Shown: positions 34,831-46,592, counted from the first letter of the stretch. The stretch is 64,000 nucleotides of DNA from Desmodesmus armatus (GCA_007449985.2 VIIQ02000108.1:186001-250000); one strand, 5' to 3'. The notes: generated by a model not told the origin, from the letters alone. Translations and numbers: made by a program.

Positions 34831-37412
34831 TCAGCCCTGCAGGTCGCCACTGTGTGCAGCCTTCAGCTGCTGCTGCAGCCGCTGGACCTGAGCCTGGCTG
34901 AGCTCAAGCTGCATGCGCAGGGCTGACACTTCAGCCTCCAAGTGCTCCTTGTCTGACCGCAGCTGCTTTTTGTCTAAGCACAGCTGCATGATGTCTGCCC
35001 CCAGCTGCGTGTTGTCTGACCGTGCATGTGTGTTGTCTGACCGAAGCTGCATGTTGTCTGACTGCAGTCGCTCGTTTGCCTCCCTTTGCCTCCTGAGCCG
35101 GGCCGGTGCGCACACCGGGCTGCGATCACACAGCTCCTCCAACTGCTCCTGCACTGAGCCCTGCAGCAGCAACAGCGTACAAGCATGCACAAAAGCGTGT
35201 GCGGGGCCGGTAACAGTGGGAACCCACCACAGTAACGACAGGTCTGCTGGTCGACGAGCTTGTTGCTGATGATGGTTCCACAGCAGCCTTGTTCCATGAA
35301 GCTGGGTGAGTTGCAACCATGTGTGTGGGAGCGTTAGAAGGCAGGCGGCAAACAAGGTGCTGCTCCAAAATAGCCCTTCTGCACAGCAGCATGCATGCAG
35401 TTGCTCAAAGGTGATTCACAGACAATATATTCAGCAGGCATCACGGCTGTGTGCCTCATTCCTTCATTCATGCAGCACTCACCTTCTGCGAACACCACCT
35501 CAACTCCAGTGCCTTGTACCCCTCACAGTCGACATGAGAAAGTCCGCAGTCAAAGATGTCCAAGCTCGCAAGGTCAAGGTCCAACAGCTGTTCCAACCCA
35601 GCATCCGTAAAGCCCGGTGAGTTGTGCAGGCACAGGTACTCCAGCTGCATGAGCTGTACCAGGATAGATGCTGCTGCGTCTGTAAAAGCTACACCGCCCA
35701 CCGTGACATGGGTGCAGCTGCGCGGCAGCTCCAGCAGCGCAGACAAGTCTGCACCTGCATTGCATCAGGAACAGAAGATGTTGCAAGGAATTGAAAAGGC
35801 GGCTGCTTGATAGTTGTGATAGTGCAAGGCATAGGCAAGCAGCTACGCACTAACTCACTAGTGCCAAACAACAGGCTGCCCGGCAATGCAGGAAGGGATC
35901 ACTATGGCACACAATCATACACCCATACCTGGCTTCACAGTGAGCGCGATGTCAAGCCATTCCAGCCCAGAACAGCACCTGGCAATTCGGCTGATGTCAG
36001 TCCCGTCGATGCACCACTCATCTGCATCTGCGTCCCAATCTTGCCTCTCTTCAAGGTTCGGAGTGATGCTGATGTGCTGCAGAAGAGGCAGCTGCCTGCC
36101 GGCAGGGAACATGAACCGCACGGCGCCCTTCGCCAGCGGGATGTCGTCATCGGGATCCACTGTCAGTCGAGTGAGCTGCGTGGACGCTGTGAGGCTTGCA
36201 AAGCACTGTGGGGCTGTGCTGACTGTATCTAGTCCTTCCAAGGACAGCTCCAGCTCCTGCAAGCAGGTCATCTTGGAAAGCGCATCAAGCAGCGTTGCTG
36301 TGCCTTCCGTTGCATAGTCGTCATCAGGAAACCACGGCAGCAGCGTGCACTGCCGCAGCTTCAGCTCCTGCAAGCGAGTGAAAGCGCCTAGCACCGCTGG
36401 TGCAAACGCGCACTGCAGCAAGTCGAGCTGCAGCAGCCCTGCCAGCTGCGGCAGCTGTGGGGGCATGCTGGGGTCACCATGGATGCCAGCGACATGCTTG
36501 TCGCCGCTGAAGTGCAGCTGCGTGATGCTGCTGGGTAGGTGCTGCAGCTTGCACGCAGGCATGTGCTCCGCTCGTGCAAGTGTCAGCTCCTGCAGCCCCT
36601 GCATGCCGCCCAGCTGCTGCATGGCTGCATCAGACATAGGCATGCCGGGCAGCTCCAGAACTGTAAGCCGCGGCAGCTTCTGCAGCAGGCTGGGCAGGGC
36701 TGCTGCCAGCTGCTGCATGACCGTCTTGTCATTGCCCCAAGACGACCCACTGCAAAATATCAGAGGTTCAAAGTGTGCAAAACTAATGTCTTTGGTCTTC
36801 AAGCTGGTGAGCCCAGGCACACCTGCCAGCTGCAGCAGGCTGCTGCTGCTGACAAGCTGAACCTTGGACAGCTGCAGGTGCTGCAGGCTGGGCAGCAGCA
36901 GGGGTGCTGAAGCCTGTGTGCCGGGCCCATCGCTGCTGCTGCTGTCTCCCTCCCCTGGCAGCAGCAGCTTGAACCCCCGAAGCTGCAGCCGCTGCAATCG
37001 TGCCAGCTTGCCCAGAGGCAGCTGCAGCTGTGTGTCGCAATCGCAGTGAGACAACTCCAGGCTTTCAAGCTGTTCTGCATACTTCTGGAGCCAGCTGTCA
37101 AAAGCTGAGATGGACTGACCATGCTCGTGCTTGAGCTCGACATGGGCTGTGGCCAGTGCTGCAGCAGATGCCCATGCCTTGCATGTCAAGGCACACTGCT
37201 GCAGCCGCTGCTGCTGGGGTATGAGCTGCAGGATCTGGGCCAACAGCTCCTCTGGCAGTGCAGCGGCGCTGCTTGGGTTTGGGGCACCCTGCAGCAGCAT
37301 GCAAAGCAGACAGAACAATCATGAAGAGAGAGTTCAAGGTCTTGTGCAAGTGCAGGACCATCACTGAAACTTTAAACAGTTCTATCGTGACTGCAGCACA
37401 GTTCCTCACCAT
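34831..37412 (-). CDS. F6: intact F-box/LRR protein with extended heptad-repeat tail (654 aa)
   Basis: Exons on minus: 37412-37410 (ATG), 37288-35929, 35754-35483, 35160-34831; phases join cleanly. The F-box-like segment is LPEELLAQILQLIPQQQRLQ. It is followed by LRRs (LPSLQHLQLSKVQLVSS, LPRLTVLELPGMPMSDAAMQ, MTCLQELELSLEGLDTV) and FBXL-type repeats in exon 3 (NSPGFTDAGLEQLLDLDLASL). The last exon is half again as long as in its siblings. It contains consecutive seven-residue units (LQSDNMQ, LRSDNTH, ARSDNTQ, LGADIMQ, LCLDKKQ, LRSDKEH), a 21-base tandem expansion that lengthens the coiled coil without breaking the heptad. Likely an SCF-type substrate receptor; the longer coiled coil may change oligomerisation. 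Confidence 0.88.
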
Positions 37413-38577
37413 TTGGGTGGCTAACAGTCTGGCCTTGCAAAGTCAGCAAATTTGCAGGTCCACGATGAAGCGAAGGCTAGGAACGACGTGGATGCGGCGA
37501 ATGGAAATACACTGAAGAGGTGACTGAGTACAGTTGGTGAAAGGAGAAACATTGTTGACCAAGAAGGCGGTCATATTTCAAACTTCACAGACACCATAGT
37601 CCACGGACTCGGAGATACACGTGCCATGTTTATGATTTTGATGAGTATTGCCTTGACCCTGTCTTTATGCCCGGTGTTTGCACCTGCTGCCACGGCGCTG
37701 TGACTGATCTAGATCGAGTTGACTGAGGAGTTTTCTAACCTGCTGGCTGACGCCTCCTGTGTCCTGAATGGATTATGGCTGGCTGAGCAAAAACTATGAG
37801 TGCACTAAAGCCTCTGATACGCCTGTTGCCATGTCACTCTGAATTAGCAGTAGTCTACGTTCGGTGTTAACATGCATATATATACCTTCTGCATGTCATG
37901 GACCAATGGGCAGGTTCAGGTGGTCTCTGTGCTCATGAATGCATTGTCAATCGTTGGGTTTTGAAGAACTGGCGGTGATAGGCCCTGCACCTGCTGCCAG
38001 GCTGGCACCATGGCCTGTGCCTTGACAGCCTTGTTGAGTAACACATACTGCACAGCAATCAGTTCACAACTTGAAATGCTGGTAAGCACCACCCCCTAAA
38101 CTTAGCACGAAGGGTCCTGCAGCTGCAGGTTGATCATGCGCATGTGCTGCAGCACATATGTGCTGGGCCGGCCCAGGTATCAAGGTGGCGCTGACAGATA
38201 CTCCCCAGTGCAAGCTAGCGACCTGCAGACCCAAAAGCAAAAGGGTGCAGCACACCCAAAAGTACAGCTCGCATGCAGTGCATAAGCTGATTCAGCACGC
38301 ATGATGCAGCCTGGCAGTGACCCCCCGTACACAGTCGACTGGTGCGAGTGCACAACACAAGTGGACAACTCAACCACTGCGATTTCAACAAGATTCACTA
38401 GGCATCACAGCAACACAAAGCGGCTTTGGCAATGGGGCATGACAAGCACTCACATCACACCAACACGACACACACATGCCATCAAGCTTAGTGTCTGACA
38501 ACACCAGATACAGCCTTAGACTGTCATCAGTCAAGCGCACTCAGCCCTGGTCATTGTGAAGGGTCACAAGCACCACG
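37413..38577. other. Intergenic between F6 and F7
   Basis: The left part is the F6 upstream region. 37,980-38,570 resembles 41,640-42,420 (CCCTGCACCTGCTGCCAGGC, TGGCACCATG, ACAGCCTTGTTGA, CAGCTGCAG), so it is the duplicated 3' flank of the F7/relic unit. No gene supported. Confidence 0.45.
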
Positions 38578-41003
38578 TCAGCCCCTTGGGTCGGACATTG
38601 GTCCACCTTCCAGCTGCTGCTCGCCTTGGGTCTGCCCCTGGCTGCGCTGCAACTGTAGTCGCAGGGTGGCGTTCTCCGTCTGCAGCTGTTTGTTGTCTGA
38701 CTGCAGCTGCTCAATGGCCTCCCTCAGCCTCTTGAGCCGGGCTGGTGCGCACACCGGGCTGCGATCACACAGCTCCTCCAGCTGCTGGCGCACTGAGCCC
38801 TGCAGCAGCAACAAGCACAAATATGAACCCACAGCGTGTGCGAGGGCGGCATCAGCGTGAACCCACCACAACAATGATGACTATGTCGGCGTTGGATGTG
38901 CTCATGGTATCCTTGCAGTGTCATGAAGAGGGTGCTAAGCAGAGGCAATAGGTGCGTGTGGGAGCGTTAGAAGGCAGGCAGCAAGCCAGGTGCTTTTCTG
39001 AATTGTCCTGCTCCATAGCAATGTGCATGCATTTGCCTGGGAGCGTTTCACAGACAAGGAAAGAGCAGACAGCACAACTGTGTAGATCAACCCCTTCAGT
39101 CATGCAGCACTCACCTGTTGAGAGTTCCAACTCAACTCCAGTGATTGGTCCCCGTCACTGTCGACATGAGAAAGTTCGCAGTCGAACAAATCCAAGCCTT
39201 TGAGGTCCAGGGCTAACAGCTGCTCCAGCCCAACATCCGTAAAGCCCGGTGAGTCGTTCAGGGACAGGTACTCCAGGTGTGTGAGCTGTACCAAGACAGG
39301 TGCTGCTGCGTCTGTAAAAGCTACACCGCCCACCAAAAGGCTTGTGCAGCTGCGCGGCAGCTCCAGCAGCGCAGACAAGTCTGCACCTGCATTGCATCAG
39401 AGAAAAAGATGTTACACAGAGTCGACAGCCGGCTGCTCTTCAATCCAGCATTGGCAGTGCAAGGCACTTTCAAGCAGCTGTGCAACACCTGACTTACGCA
39501 AACAATCGGGCGCAAAGCAGTGCAAGAAGGAAGCCTCGCACGAACTACCGCACCTGGCTTTACAGTGAGCGCAACGTCCAGCCGTTGCAGCCCTGTGCAG
39601 CAGCTGGCGATGCAACCGATGTCACCACAGTCGAGGCACCAGTCATCTGCGTCCCACTCTTGCGGTTCTTTGCCGCGCCGACTGATGGTGATTTGCTGCA
39701 GAAGAGGCAGCTGCCTGCCTGCAGAAAACATGTACTGCACAGCGCCCTTCGCCAACGGGATTTCCCAGTCATCGGGTTCCAACTTCAGCCTTGTGAGGTG
39801 GGTGGACGCTGTGAGGCCTGCAAAGCACTGCGGGGCTGTGCTGACTGTGCCTAGTCCCTCCAAGGACAGCTCCAAGTCCTGCAGGCAGGTCATCTTGGCT
39901 AATTCATCAAGCAGCGCTGTTGTGCCGTCCGTTTTGACATCGTCGCACGGCAGCAGCGTGCAGTGCCGCAGCTTCAGCGCCTGCAAGCGTGCGAAAGTGC
40001 CCAGCACCGTTGGTGTGAAAGCGCACTGCTGCAAGTTCAGCTGCAGAAGCCCTGCCAGCTGCGGCAGCTGTGGGGGCAGGCTGTGGTCGATATCTTTGTC
40101 GCCCTTGTAGTGGAGCTGTGTGATGCTGCTGGGTAGGTGCTGCAAATCGTATGTAGGCAGGTGGGCCGCTTGTTCCAGGGCCACCTGCAGCAGCCCGTGC
40201 ATGCAGCCCAGCTGCTGCATAGCTGCATTTGACATAGGCATGCCGCGCAGCTCCAGGACTGAAAGTCCCGGCAGCTGCTGCAGTAGTTTGCGTAGGGCTG
40301 CCTTCATCTGCTTGTTGTGACGTGAATCCCCATTGCAAAGGTTGAAGAGTCCATCGCGCTCAAAGCTGACGTCTTTTAGCTTCAAGCTGGTGAGGCCAGG
40401 CGCCCCTGCTGCCAGCTGCAGCAGGCTGCTGCTGCTGAAAAAGTGAACCCCGGACAGCTCTAGGTACTGCAGGCTGGGCAGCAGCAGGGGTGCTGGTGTA
40501 GGAGTGTCCTGCCCTGCGCTGCAGCTGCTGCCCGCTTCCCCTGGCAGCTGCAGCATGAACCCCTCAAGCTCCAGCTGCTGCAGCTTTGCCAGCTTGCCTA
40601 GGGGTAGCTGCAGCGCTAAATAGCGACTGCTGTGTGACAATTTCAGGCCTTCAACCTGTTCTGCATACTTCTGGAGCCAGCTGTCAAAAGCTGACGTGGG
40701 CTGACCTAATGGGTGCTTCAGCTCGACATGGACTGTGGCCAGTGCTGCAGCAGATGCCCAGGCCTTGCATGTCAAGGCACACTGCTGCAGGCGCTGCTGC
40801 TGGGGCACGTGCTGCAGAATCTGAGCTGTCAGGGCCTCTGGCAGCGCAGCAGCACTGCTCGGAGTTGAGGCAACCTGCAGCAGCAGTCCAACAGACGAAG
40901 ATATTGAGTGACAGAGGGAGTTTGAGGTCTCGTGTAAGGCAGTGAAGACCCACAAATGCATAATTTAGAGTTTTGTCGGGACTGCAGCACAGTTCCTCAC
41001 CAT
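38578..41003 (-). CDS. F7: intact F-box/LRR protein (605 aa)
   Basis: Exons on minus: 41003-41001 (ATG), 40874-39554, 39386-39115, 38799-38578; all phases agree. The protein begins M-VASTPSSAAALPEALTAQ. The F-box LPEALTAQILQHVPQQQRLQ...TCKAWASAAALATVHVE is at about residues 9-50. LRRs follow (LPSLQYLELSGVHFFSS, LPGLSVLELRGMPMSNAAMQ, LAGLLQLNLQQCAFTP, MTCLQDLELSLEGLGTV). FBXL-like repeats fill exon 3 (LTHLEYLSLNDSPGFTDVGL). A 73-residue coiled coil ends EGGPMSDPRG. Its closest sibling by motif order is F6. Expected role: SCF substrate receptor; no target can be inferred. Confidence 0.88.
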
Positions 41004-42455
41004 CTTGGTGGCGAGCCACTGTGGTCTTGCAGGTCTGGATGGTATGTTTTGAAAACACAAGAGGGAGGGCTGGGAAACGAAGTGGATGCAATGGTTTGGC
41101 AAACAATTGGAAGGAGATAAGCACTGATTGAGCAAAGATTGTGAAAGGAGACACACGGCGGTATTTATTTCAAACTTGACATTGATCAAGTTGACATCTG
41201 TCACCGACAGCAAGGACCAGGCAATAAGAGACATACCGAACTTGTATGTACTTTTGGTGTGATGTTGAACAACCTCTCCCGGTGGTCGCACCTGCTTCCA
41301 CGCTGGCGCTGCGACTGATCTAGATCAAGTCGCGTGTTTCAACCAGCTGAGTGCTTCCGTCTCAGTACTGATTGTGTTGTAGCCGGCTAAAGAGAAAATT
41401 TATGTTTGGTGCGAACATGCTTACGCAACCTTCAAGCTGCTTGCTGCATGTCACCTGAAGAGACGAACTTTTTCAAACTCATCATGGGTGATGATAGCGT
41501 AGCTACGCTATCATCACCCCTGCTCATCATAGTGCCATATTGCTTGAGATCGAACCCGAGCCATGTCAGGTGCAGGTGCTGATTGTGCGTATGAGTGTAA
41601 TTTCAAGGTTGACTGTTTGAATACCCAGCGGTGCTCGGCCCTGCACCTGCTGCCAGGCTGGCACCATGCCTTGTGCCTTCAACAGCCTTGTTGACCAACA
41701 CATACAGAAGCCAATTCACAATAAAAAATGCTGGTAAGCACAACCCCCTAAACTCAGCACCAAGGGCCCTGCAGCTGCAGCTTTATTATGTGCAGGGTCG
41801 GCCAGGCATCAAGGCGGTGCTGACAAACATGCCCAATACAACTTTCAGCGGCTGGGGGCCTGCAGACCTAGGCAACCAACCAAGCATCAGGGTTGCAGCA
41901 TATCCAAAGCACGACCCGCATGCACCGCATGAGCTGATTCAGCACACATGCTTCAGCCTGGCAACCAATCGCATGCGCGTGCACGATCCAGTCACTGAGT
42001 GGGGCGCCACTGAGTGGGGCGTGTACACACACAGGTGGACTACGCAACAACAAAGGTACTTGCCGGCCGCTTGCACTGTAGTCCAGTTCAACACGACATG
42101 CGACCTTGCCAGTTGATGGCTATACGAAACGCATCCACATATGTTCAAACATGCGTACTTCTGCAGCCAAAAACGTCCAGTAGTTGACAACATCTGGTTT
42201 AACATGGGCTGGCGCCTGCCAAGTGGCATGATGCCGCATTCAACACAGGCTGTGAAGCATCCAACCACATGAACCGGACAACCGACATCACGCTGCACAA
42301 CATCTGACAACAACTATTGGCATCATGCCAAAACGTCACAAATCACGACAGACAGTTGCAATCAGTACGCAACAACACACAAAGCCCACAAAGGGCTCAC
42401 CGCAAGTGAAGGGCCACGGCACAAGCCCGTGGCCAACAGGTGACGCAGCCAGTCC
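41004..42455. other. Upstream region of F7 and 3' flank of a lost eighth gene copy
   Basis: No gene supported. It contains the 34-bp palindrome at 41486-41519. From about 41,640 it is the paralogue of 37,980-38,570, the flank that lies downstream of a last F-box/LRR exon. Confidence 0.45.
41486..41519. repeat. Perfect 34-bp palindrome, no spacer
   Basis: Left arm GGGTGATGATAGCGTAG is followed immediately by its exact reverse complement CTACGCTATCATCACCC. The flanks ATCAT...ATCAT are direct rather than inverted. Confidence 0.9.
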
Positions 42456-42695
42456 TCAGCTGCTGCTGCCGCTGGACATTGGCCTGGCTGCGCTGCAGCT
42501 ACATGCGCAGGGCCTCACTTCACTCTGCAACTGTTTTCTTTGACTTCTTTGCCTTCTTCCCTTTCTGTTTGAGGCTGCTTGATGACTTCTTCTCCAATCG
42601 CAGCTGCTCCCCGCCTCCCTCTGCCGCCTGCGCCGGGCTGTTGCGCACACTGGGCTGCGGTCACACAGGGCCACCAGCTGCTGCTGCACTGCGCC
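42456..42695 (-). pseudogene. Orphan last exon of an eighth F-box/LRR gene
   Basis: After an intact-looking acceptor (CAG|GGCGCAG at 42695) the minus strand reads GAVQQQLVALCDRSPVCATA. This is clearly the family's exon 4 start (compare GSVQEQLEELCDRSPVCAPA in F6). It then runs into a degenerate Lys/Arg/Ser-rich stretch, with recognisable coiled-coil DNA only in another frame. No F-box or LRR exons lie upstream; MYND gene M1 occupies that place. A relic of gene loss. Confidence 0.75.
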
Positions 42696-43242
42696 CTGCA
42701 ACAGCAACAGCAACACGGACATGATGCAGCAGCTAAACCTTACTGATCCCTGGTGCACCAGCATCCGTCGCTGGCCCTGCCGCAACACCAGCAGCCGCGC
42801 TGAGCGCCGCACACACCGGCTTGTGCTGCTTCCAGACTGCCCGCTGACACGCGCGCCCGCAGTAGCGCGCTACACGGCAGCCGCCGCACACACAGCTGCG
42901 CCCCGACACTGACGCCAGCTCTGAAAGCCCCACCATGCTTGCACATCTAGGGTTGTTGCATATGCAGGGCACAGCAAAGGAGGACAACACCAGTCCTAGG
43001 GACTTGAGCTGCTGGGCTGCTGTCAGAGCTGCTGCTGTGTCAGATGGACTGTCCTGCAATGGCTTTGCTAGGTAATCCTCCAGCTGCTGCAGCGCTGCTT
43101 GAGGCTCATAGCCAGCAGCAGCAAGATGGTCGCATGTGCTGCCTGCAGCCAGCCACTGCTGCACTGTCAGTGGACCCTGGTTCAGGTCGAACTCCAGCAT
43201 CTCCTCATTGTGCTGCTGCTGCTGTACGTCACTGCTGGAAGG

Positions 43243-43273
<31 letters not shown>

Positions 43274-43791
43274 ACATCACTGCTGGATGGCTTCTGCGGG
43301 TGCAGGTGCGGCTGCTGCACGCCATCACTGGAAGGCTCCTGCGGCTGCTGCAAGGCCCTCGCCCACCTTGAGGCATGGTGAGGCCTGCCATCATGTGGTC
43401 AGCCCATTGTATGCAGCAGCGGCCCAAAATGAACACACTGGGCAGCACTGCAATGGTAGCTGCCAGACCGCTGCTGCTGTCACCTGCTGCTGCCGCTGTC
43501 ACTGCTGCTGCAGAAGCCACAGGCATGCCTGCAGGCCCAGCAAGCAGCGACGTGGCTGCATCAGCAGCAGCGCCATAGTACTGCGCACATGCAATGTCCG
43601 CAATTGTGCCGATGCTGCACCCGCCCACCTTGACCATAGTGGCTAGGAGGCTGTACAGCTGGCGCTGCACCTGGGAACCTGGCCCGGCTGCGATGGCCAA
43701 CATCACCAAAGGTGACGAAGTTCGATAGCCGACCTTTTGCGCGCAGAACTCGCACAACACACCGGCATAGTCGTTCAGCAGCTCGCGTGCA

Positions 43792-43792
<1 letters not shown>

Positions 43793-43834
<42 letters not shown>
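43793..43834. repeat. (CTG)14 run in M1 exon 3
   Basis: Fourteen CTG units on plus, read on minus as poly-Ala in the M1 frame. Triplet expansions like this are frequent in both MYND genes. Confidence 0.9.
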
Positions 43835-43837
<3 letters not shown>

Positions 43838-44114
43838 CACTCGTGTTGATGTTGCCACCACCGGCACTACCAGCAGCTGCTGCTGATAGAGACGCTGCTG
43901 CTGCTGCTGCTGCAGCTGCGGAAGACCGCAGCGCTTCCTCAAGAATGCTGATGATGTCAACGGCATTTGCCATGAGAGCATCACGAGCGCCCAAGACACA
44001 GCTGTTGTGGACATAGCTGGTGTCGCCTCGCGCTGCTGCCACTGCTGCACCCGGCGACCAGACTGCTTCTGCTGCCCCAATATGAGCTGGCACTACTGAA
44101 CACAACAGCAGGGT

Positions 44115-44146
44115 TCTCATGTGAAGTGTTTCTCATGTGAAGTGTT
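44115..44146. repeat. 16-bp tandem duplication disrupting M1
   Basis: TCTCATGTGAAGTGTT occurs twice in a row. M2 has a single, diverged equivalent (CTCATATGCAGCAAGCTC). Sixteen is not a multiple of three, so the frame is lost. Confidence 0.9.
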
Positions 44147-44299
44147 TCAAACACGCCTGGTGGCAACGGGTCGCCCTGCTGCGGGGATGAAGCAGCAGAC
44201 TGTTGCTGCAGTCGTGTGCGGCAGAACCGGGTCAGCAGCGGCAGCAGCTCAGACAGCAGAGCCGATGTGGGTGCCACAGCACACCAATAATCAGGTTCA

Positions 44300-44301
<2 letters not shown>

Positions 44302-44343
<42 letters not shown>
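44302..44343. repeat. (CTG)14 run encoding poly-Gln in M1
   Basis: Fourteen CTG units on plus, giving CAG codons in the minus-strand reading frame. Further impure CTG runs follow to about 44,480. Confidence 0.9.
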
Positions 44344-44345
<2 letters not shown>

Positions 44346-44358
44346 CTGCTGGCACCTG

Positions 44359-44393
<35 letters not shown>

Positions 44394-46592
44394 GCTCCTG
44401 CTGCTCCTGCTGCTGCTGCCCTGGTGGCGGCTGCTGCTGCTGCTGCGGCTGCTCTTGCTGCTGCTCTGCTGGCAGCTGCTGGTGCTGCTCGGGCACAGAT
44501 GGCAGCAGCTGCAGTGCCAGCTGTGGTCCGCTGTAGGTGGCTGGCCTACACAGCTGTTGATTGCCAGCCACTTGCAACAGGCGGTACAGGGGTTCGCTCT
44601 GCAGCTGGTACACTGCAGTACGTGCTGTTTCGCCCCCAGGGAAGCTGTCAGGTATGCTTGCTGTCAGCTGCAGTAGCGCCAAGGTGAGCAGCATGTCTGT
44701 CTCCAGCTGCAGCAGAACCTGCGCACCCTCGTCAGGGATGTACATCGCTTGTTCAACCTGTGCACACAGACAAACAGACGAGACAGCATCACAGCCATAT
44801 CCAAGGTGTTTGGTTACTGTTACGAACAACATTGTCTGGAAAGGCCCGTGTGTTATTAGGACGCAGCCAGAAACTGATCTGAAGGACATGCAAACTTTGA
44901 CAGTACAAGCTGAAAGCCCATTGTCAAGTGTCTCCGTAAGGTTGCTCCCTGCCAGAAAGCAACATCCAATGAAAGCAACATGATGCATGCGCATGCCAGC
45001 AGACTGTGCTGATACGCCGCCGTTAAAATGCAGTACTACTCACTTGGTACCTGACCAGACTCCCATAGGCCCTAAACCAAGTAGATAAGAAGGGTGCGTC
45101 CGTGAGTCCTTTGGCCTGAGCCAGCAATGCAGCGTGCAGTGCTGTCTCCCGGCTGACGCCCAGCACACCAAACAAGCTGCAGGACAGGGTGGTCAGGCTG
45201 TCAACCTGCACGCCGTTGTCGAGGCTTGTGCTGCTGCTGCCACCACTACTGCTGCTGCCAGCCAGTCTAGGAGCCTGCTGCTGCTGGCTAGCATGGGGCG
45301 ACAGATGGGCAGTGCCGCTTGCACCGCTGCTGCTGCCGGCTGTAGCAGCGCCCCTGGTGTCAAATCCCAGCACGGTCACCAGCAGCATGATAGCCAAACA
45401 TGACAGGAAATCAGGCGACAGCAGCAGCTGGGCTGCGCCAGGTGTGGACTGCTGCTCGGCAGGGCTGGTGTCACACCAACGGTTGACAAGCTCCCATGCC
45501 AGCAGAAACAAGACTTTGAACACACTGTCAAGAGCCCAGTCGAGCTCGAAGAACAAGATGATGAGGTCGCAAACAAGCGGCTGCTGCTGCCCAAGTTGCT
45601 GGAGCTTACTGTGCTCTTGGAGTACAATAAGGCTGAGGTGTGCTGCTGCTGGTGCTGCGGGCCATGCTGCTCTGCTAACGAACCCACTGTTGCCTTCTGT
45701 TGCCAGCATGGTGCTGACAAATTGGAAGGTACCCAACAGGCTGCTGCAGCACGCTTCTGCCATGTACAGACGCTCTACAAGGTCGTGCGCAGCCGGGATG
45801 CTGACATTACCGGCTGCAGTGGCTGCTTTCAGTGTTGCTACTGCTGCTTTGAATTGGGCAGCTGCAGTAATCATGCCAGGCCCAAGGTGCTCGAGCAGCC
45901 CCGAGTCGACCAACTGCTGCCGCAAGATGACGGCAGCACGGGACGTTGGAGATGCTCGGGTGGCAGGCAAGGCCACGTACAGCCATCCTTGCAAGGCAGT
46001 GATAGCCTTGCCCAATACATGGGGTTGTATGCATTCCTGCTGCAGGGCCTGCACGCACAGTGCTGCAAATTGGCCTGTAACCTATTGACAGCAGCATACA
46101 GGAGACACGGTATGCTTGCACTTTGATGGAGGGTTGCTAACCACAACTCCGCTGTGCTTGCTCAGAACAGATCTGAACACATGCACGTGATGTCTCCATG
46201 CCATCATGCACCGGGGACACATGCGGTAGACGTGACAGCCTGTCAAACTGTAGGTTCTGCAGCCCTCCTGCTTTCTATGTGCACGATCACCCGTTGTCAG
46301 AGTAGGCACTCTTCTAGCCTGACAGGGCATTCTTCTAGCTTGGATGCCCACTCGTCTAGTCTGTACTCAGCTCTAGCACGTGTTCAGCATGCATCATCCA
46401 CCTGCACGTCCTGCACAAGCCTCTTCCATGCTGCATGTGGCAGGGGTGGCTGCTGTTCAAGCTGTCTCACACGCTCCAGGAAAGCACGGAAGGGGCAGCC
46501 TCTGCTTCTCTTGTTTCCCGCAAGTCTGTGTCCACCGTTTGTTGCAGTTCTTTCATGCATGCTGTCCAGGATGCAACCACAGCGTTGGCCAT

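Larger units (their letters stand above)
42733..46592 (-). pseudogene. M1: MYND zinc-finger gene, broken by small indels
   Basis: Exons on minus: 46592-46402, 46081-45044, 44757-42733, by comparison with M2. It starts MANAVVASWTACMKEL. It then has a helical region (GPGMITAAAQFKAAVATLKA), poly-Gln and poly-Ala runs, and a C-terminal MYND finger (CICNNPRC, CVCGGC, RYCGRACQ, WKQHKPVC) with all zinc ligands visible. Lesions: one base is missing in exon 1 near 46,490 (exon 191 nt instead of 3n). A 16-bp tandem duplication at 44115-44146 shifts the frame at ETLHMR. An opposite net shift near 43,330-43,400 restores the MYND frame. Exon 3 total length is therefore a multiple of three, with about 750 bases read out of frame. 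Likely pseudogene; MYND proteins generally bind proline-rich partners. Confidence 0.8.

Noticed and set aside
43340..43380. A 19-nt intron in M1 that would restore the frame before the MYND finger
   Set aside because: Far shorter than any other intron in the window; an indel compensating the 16-bp duplication explains the frame better.
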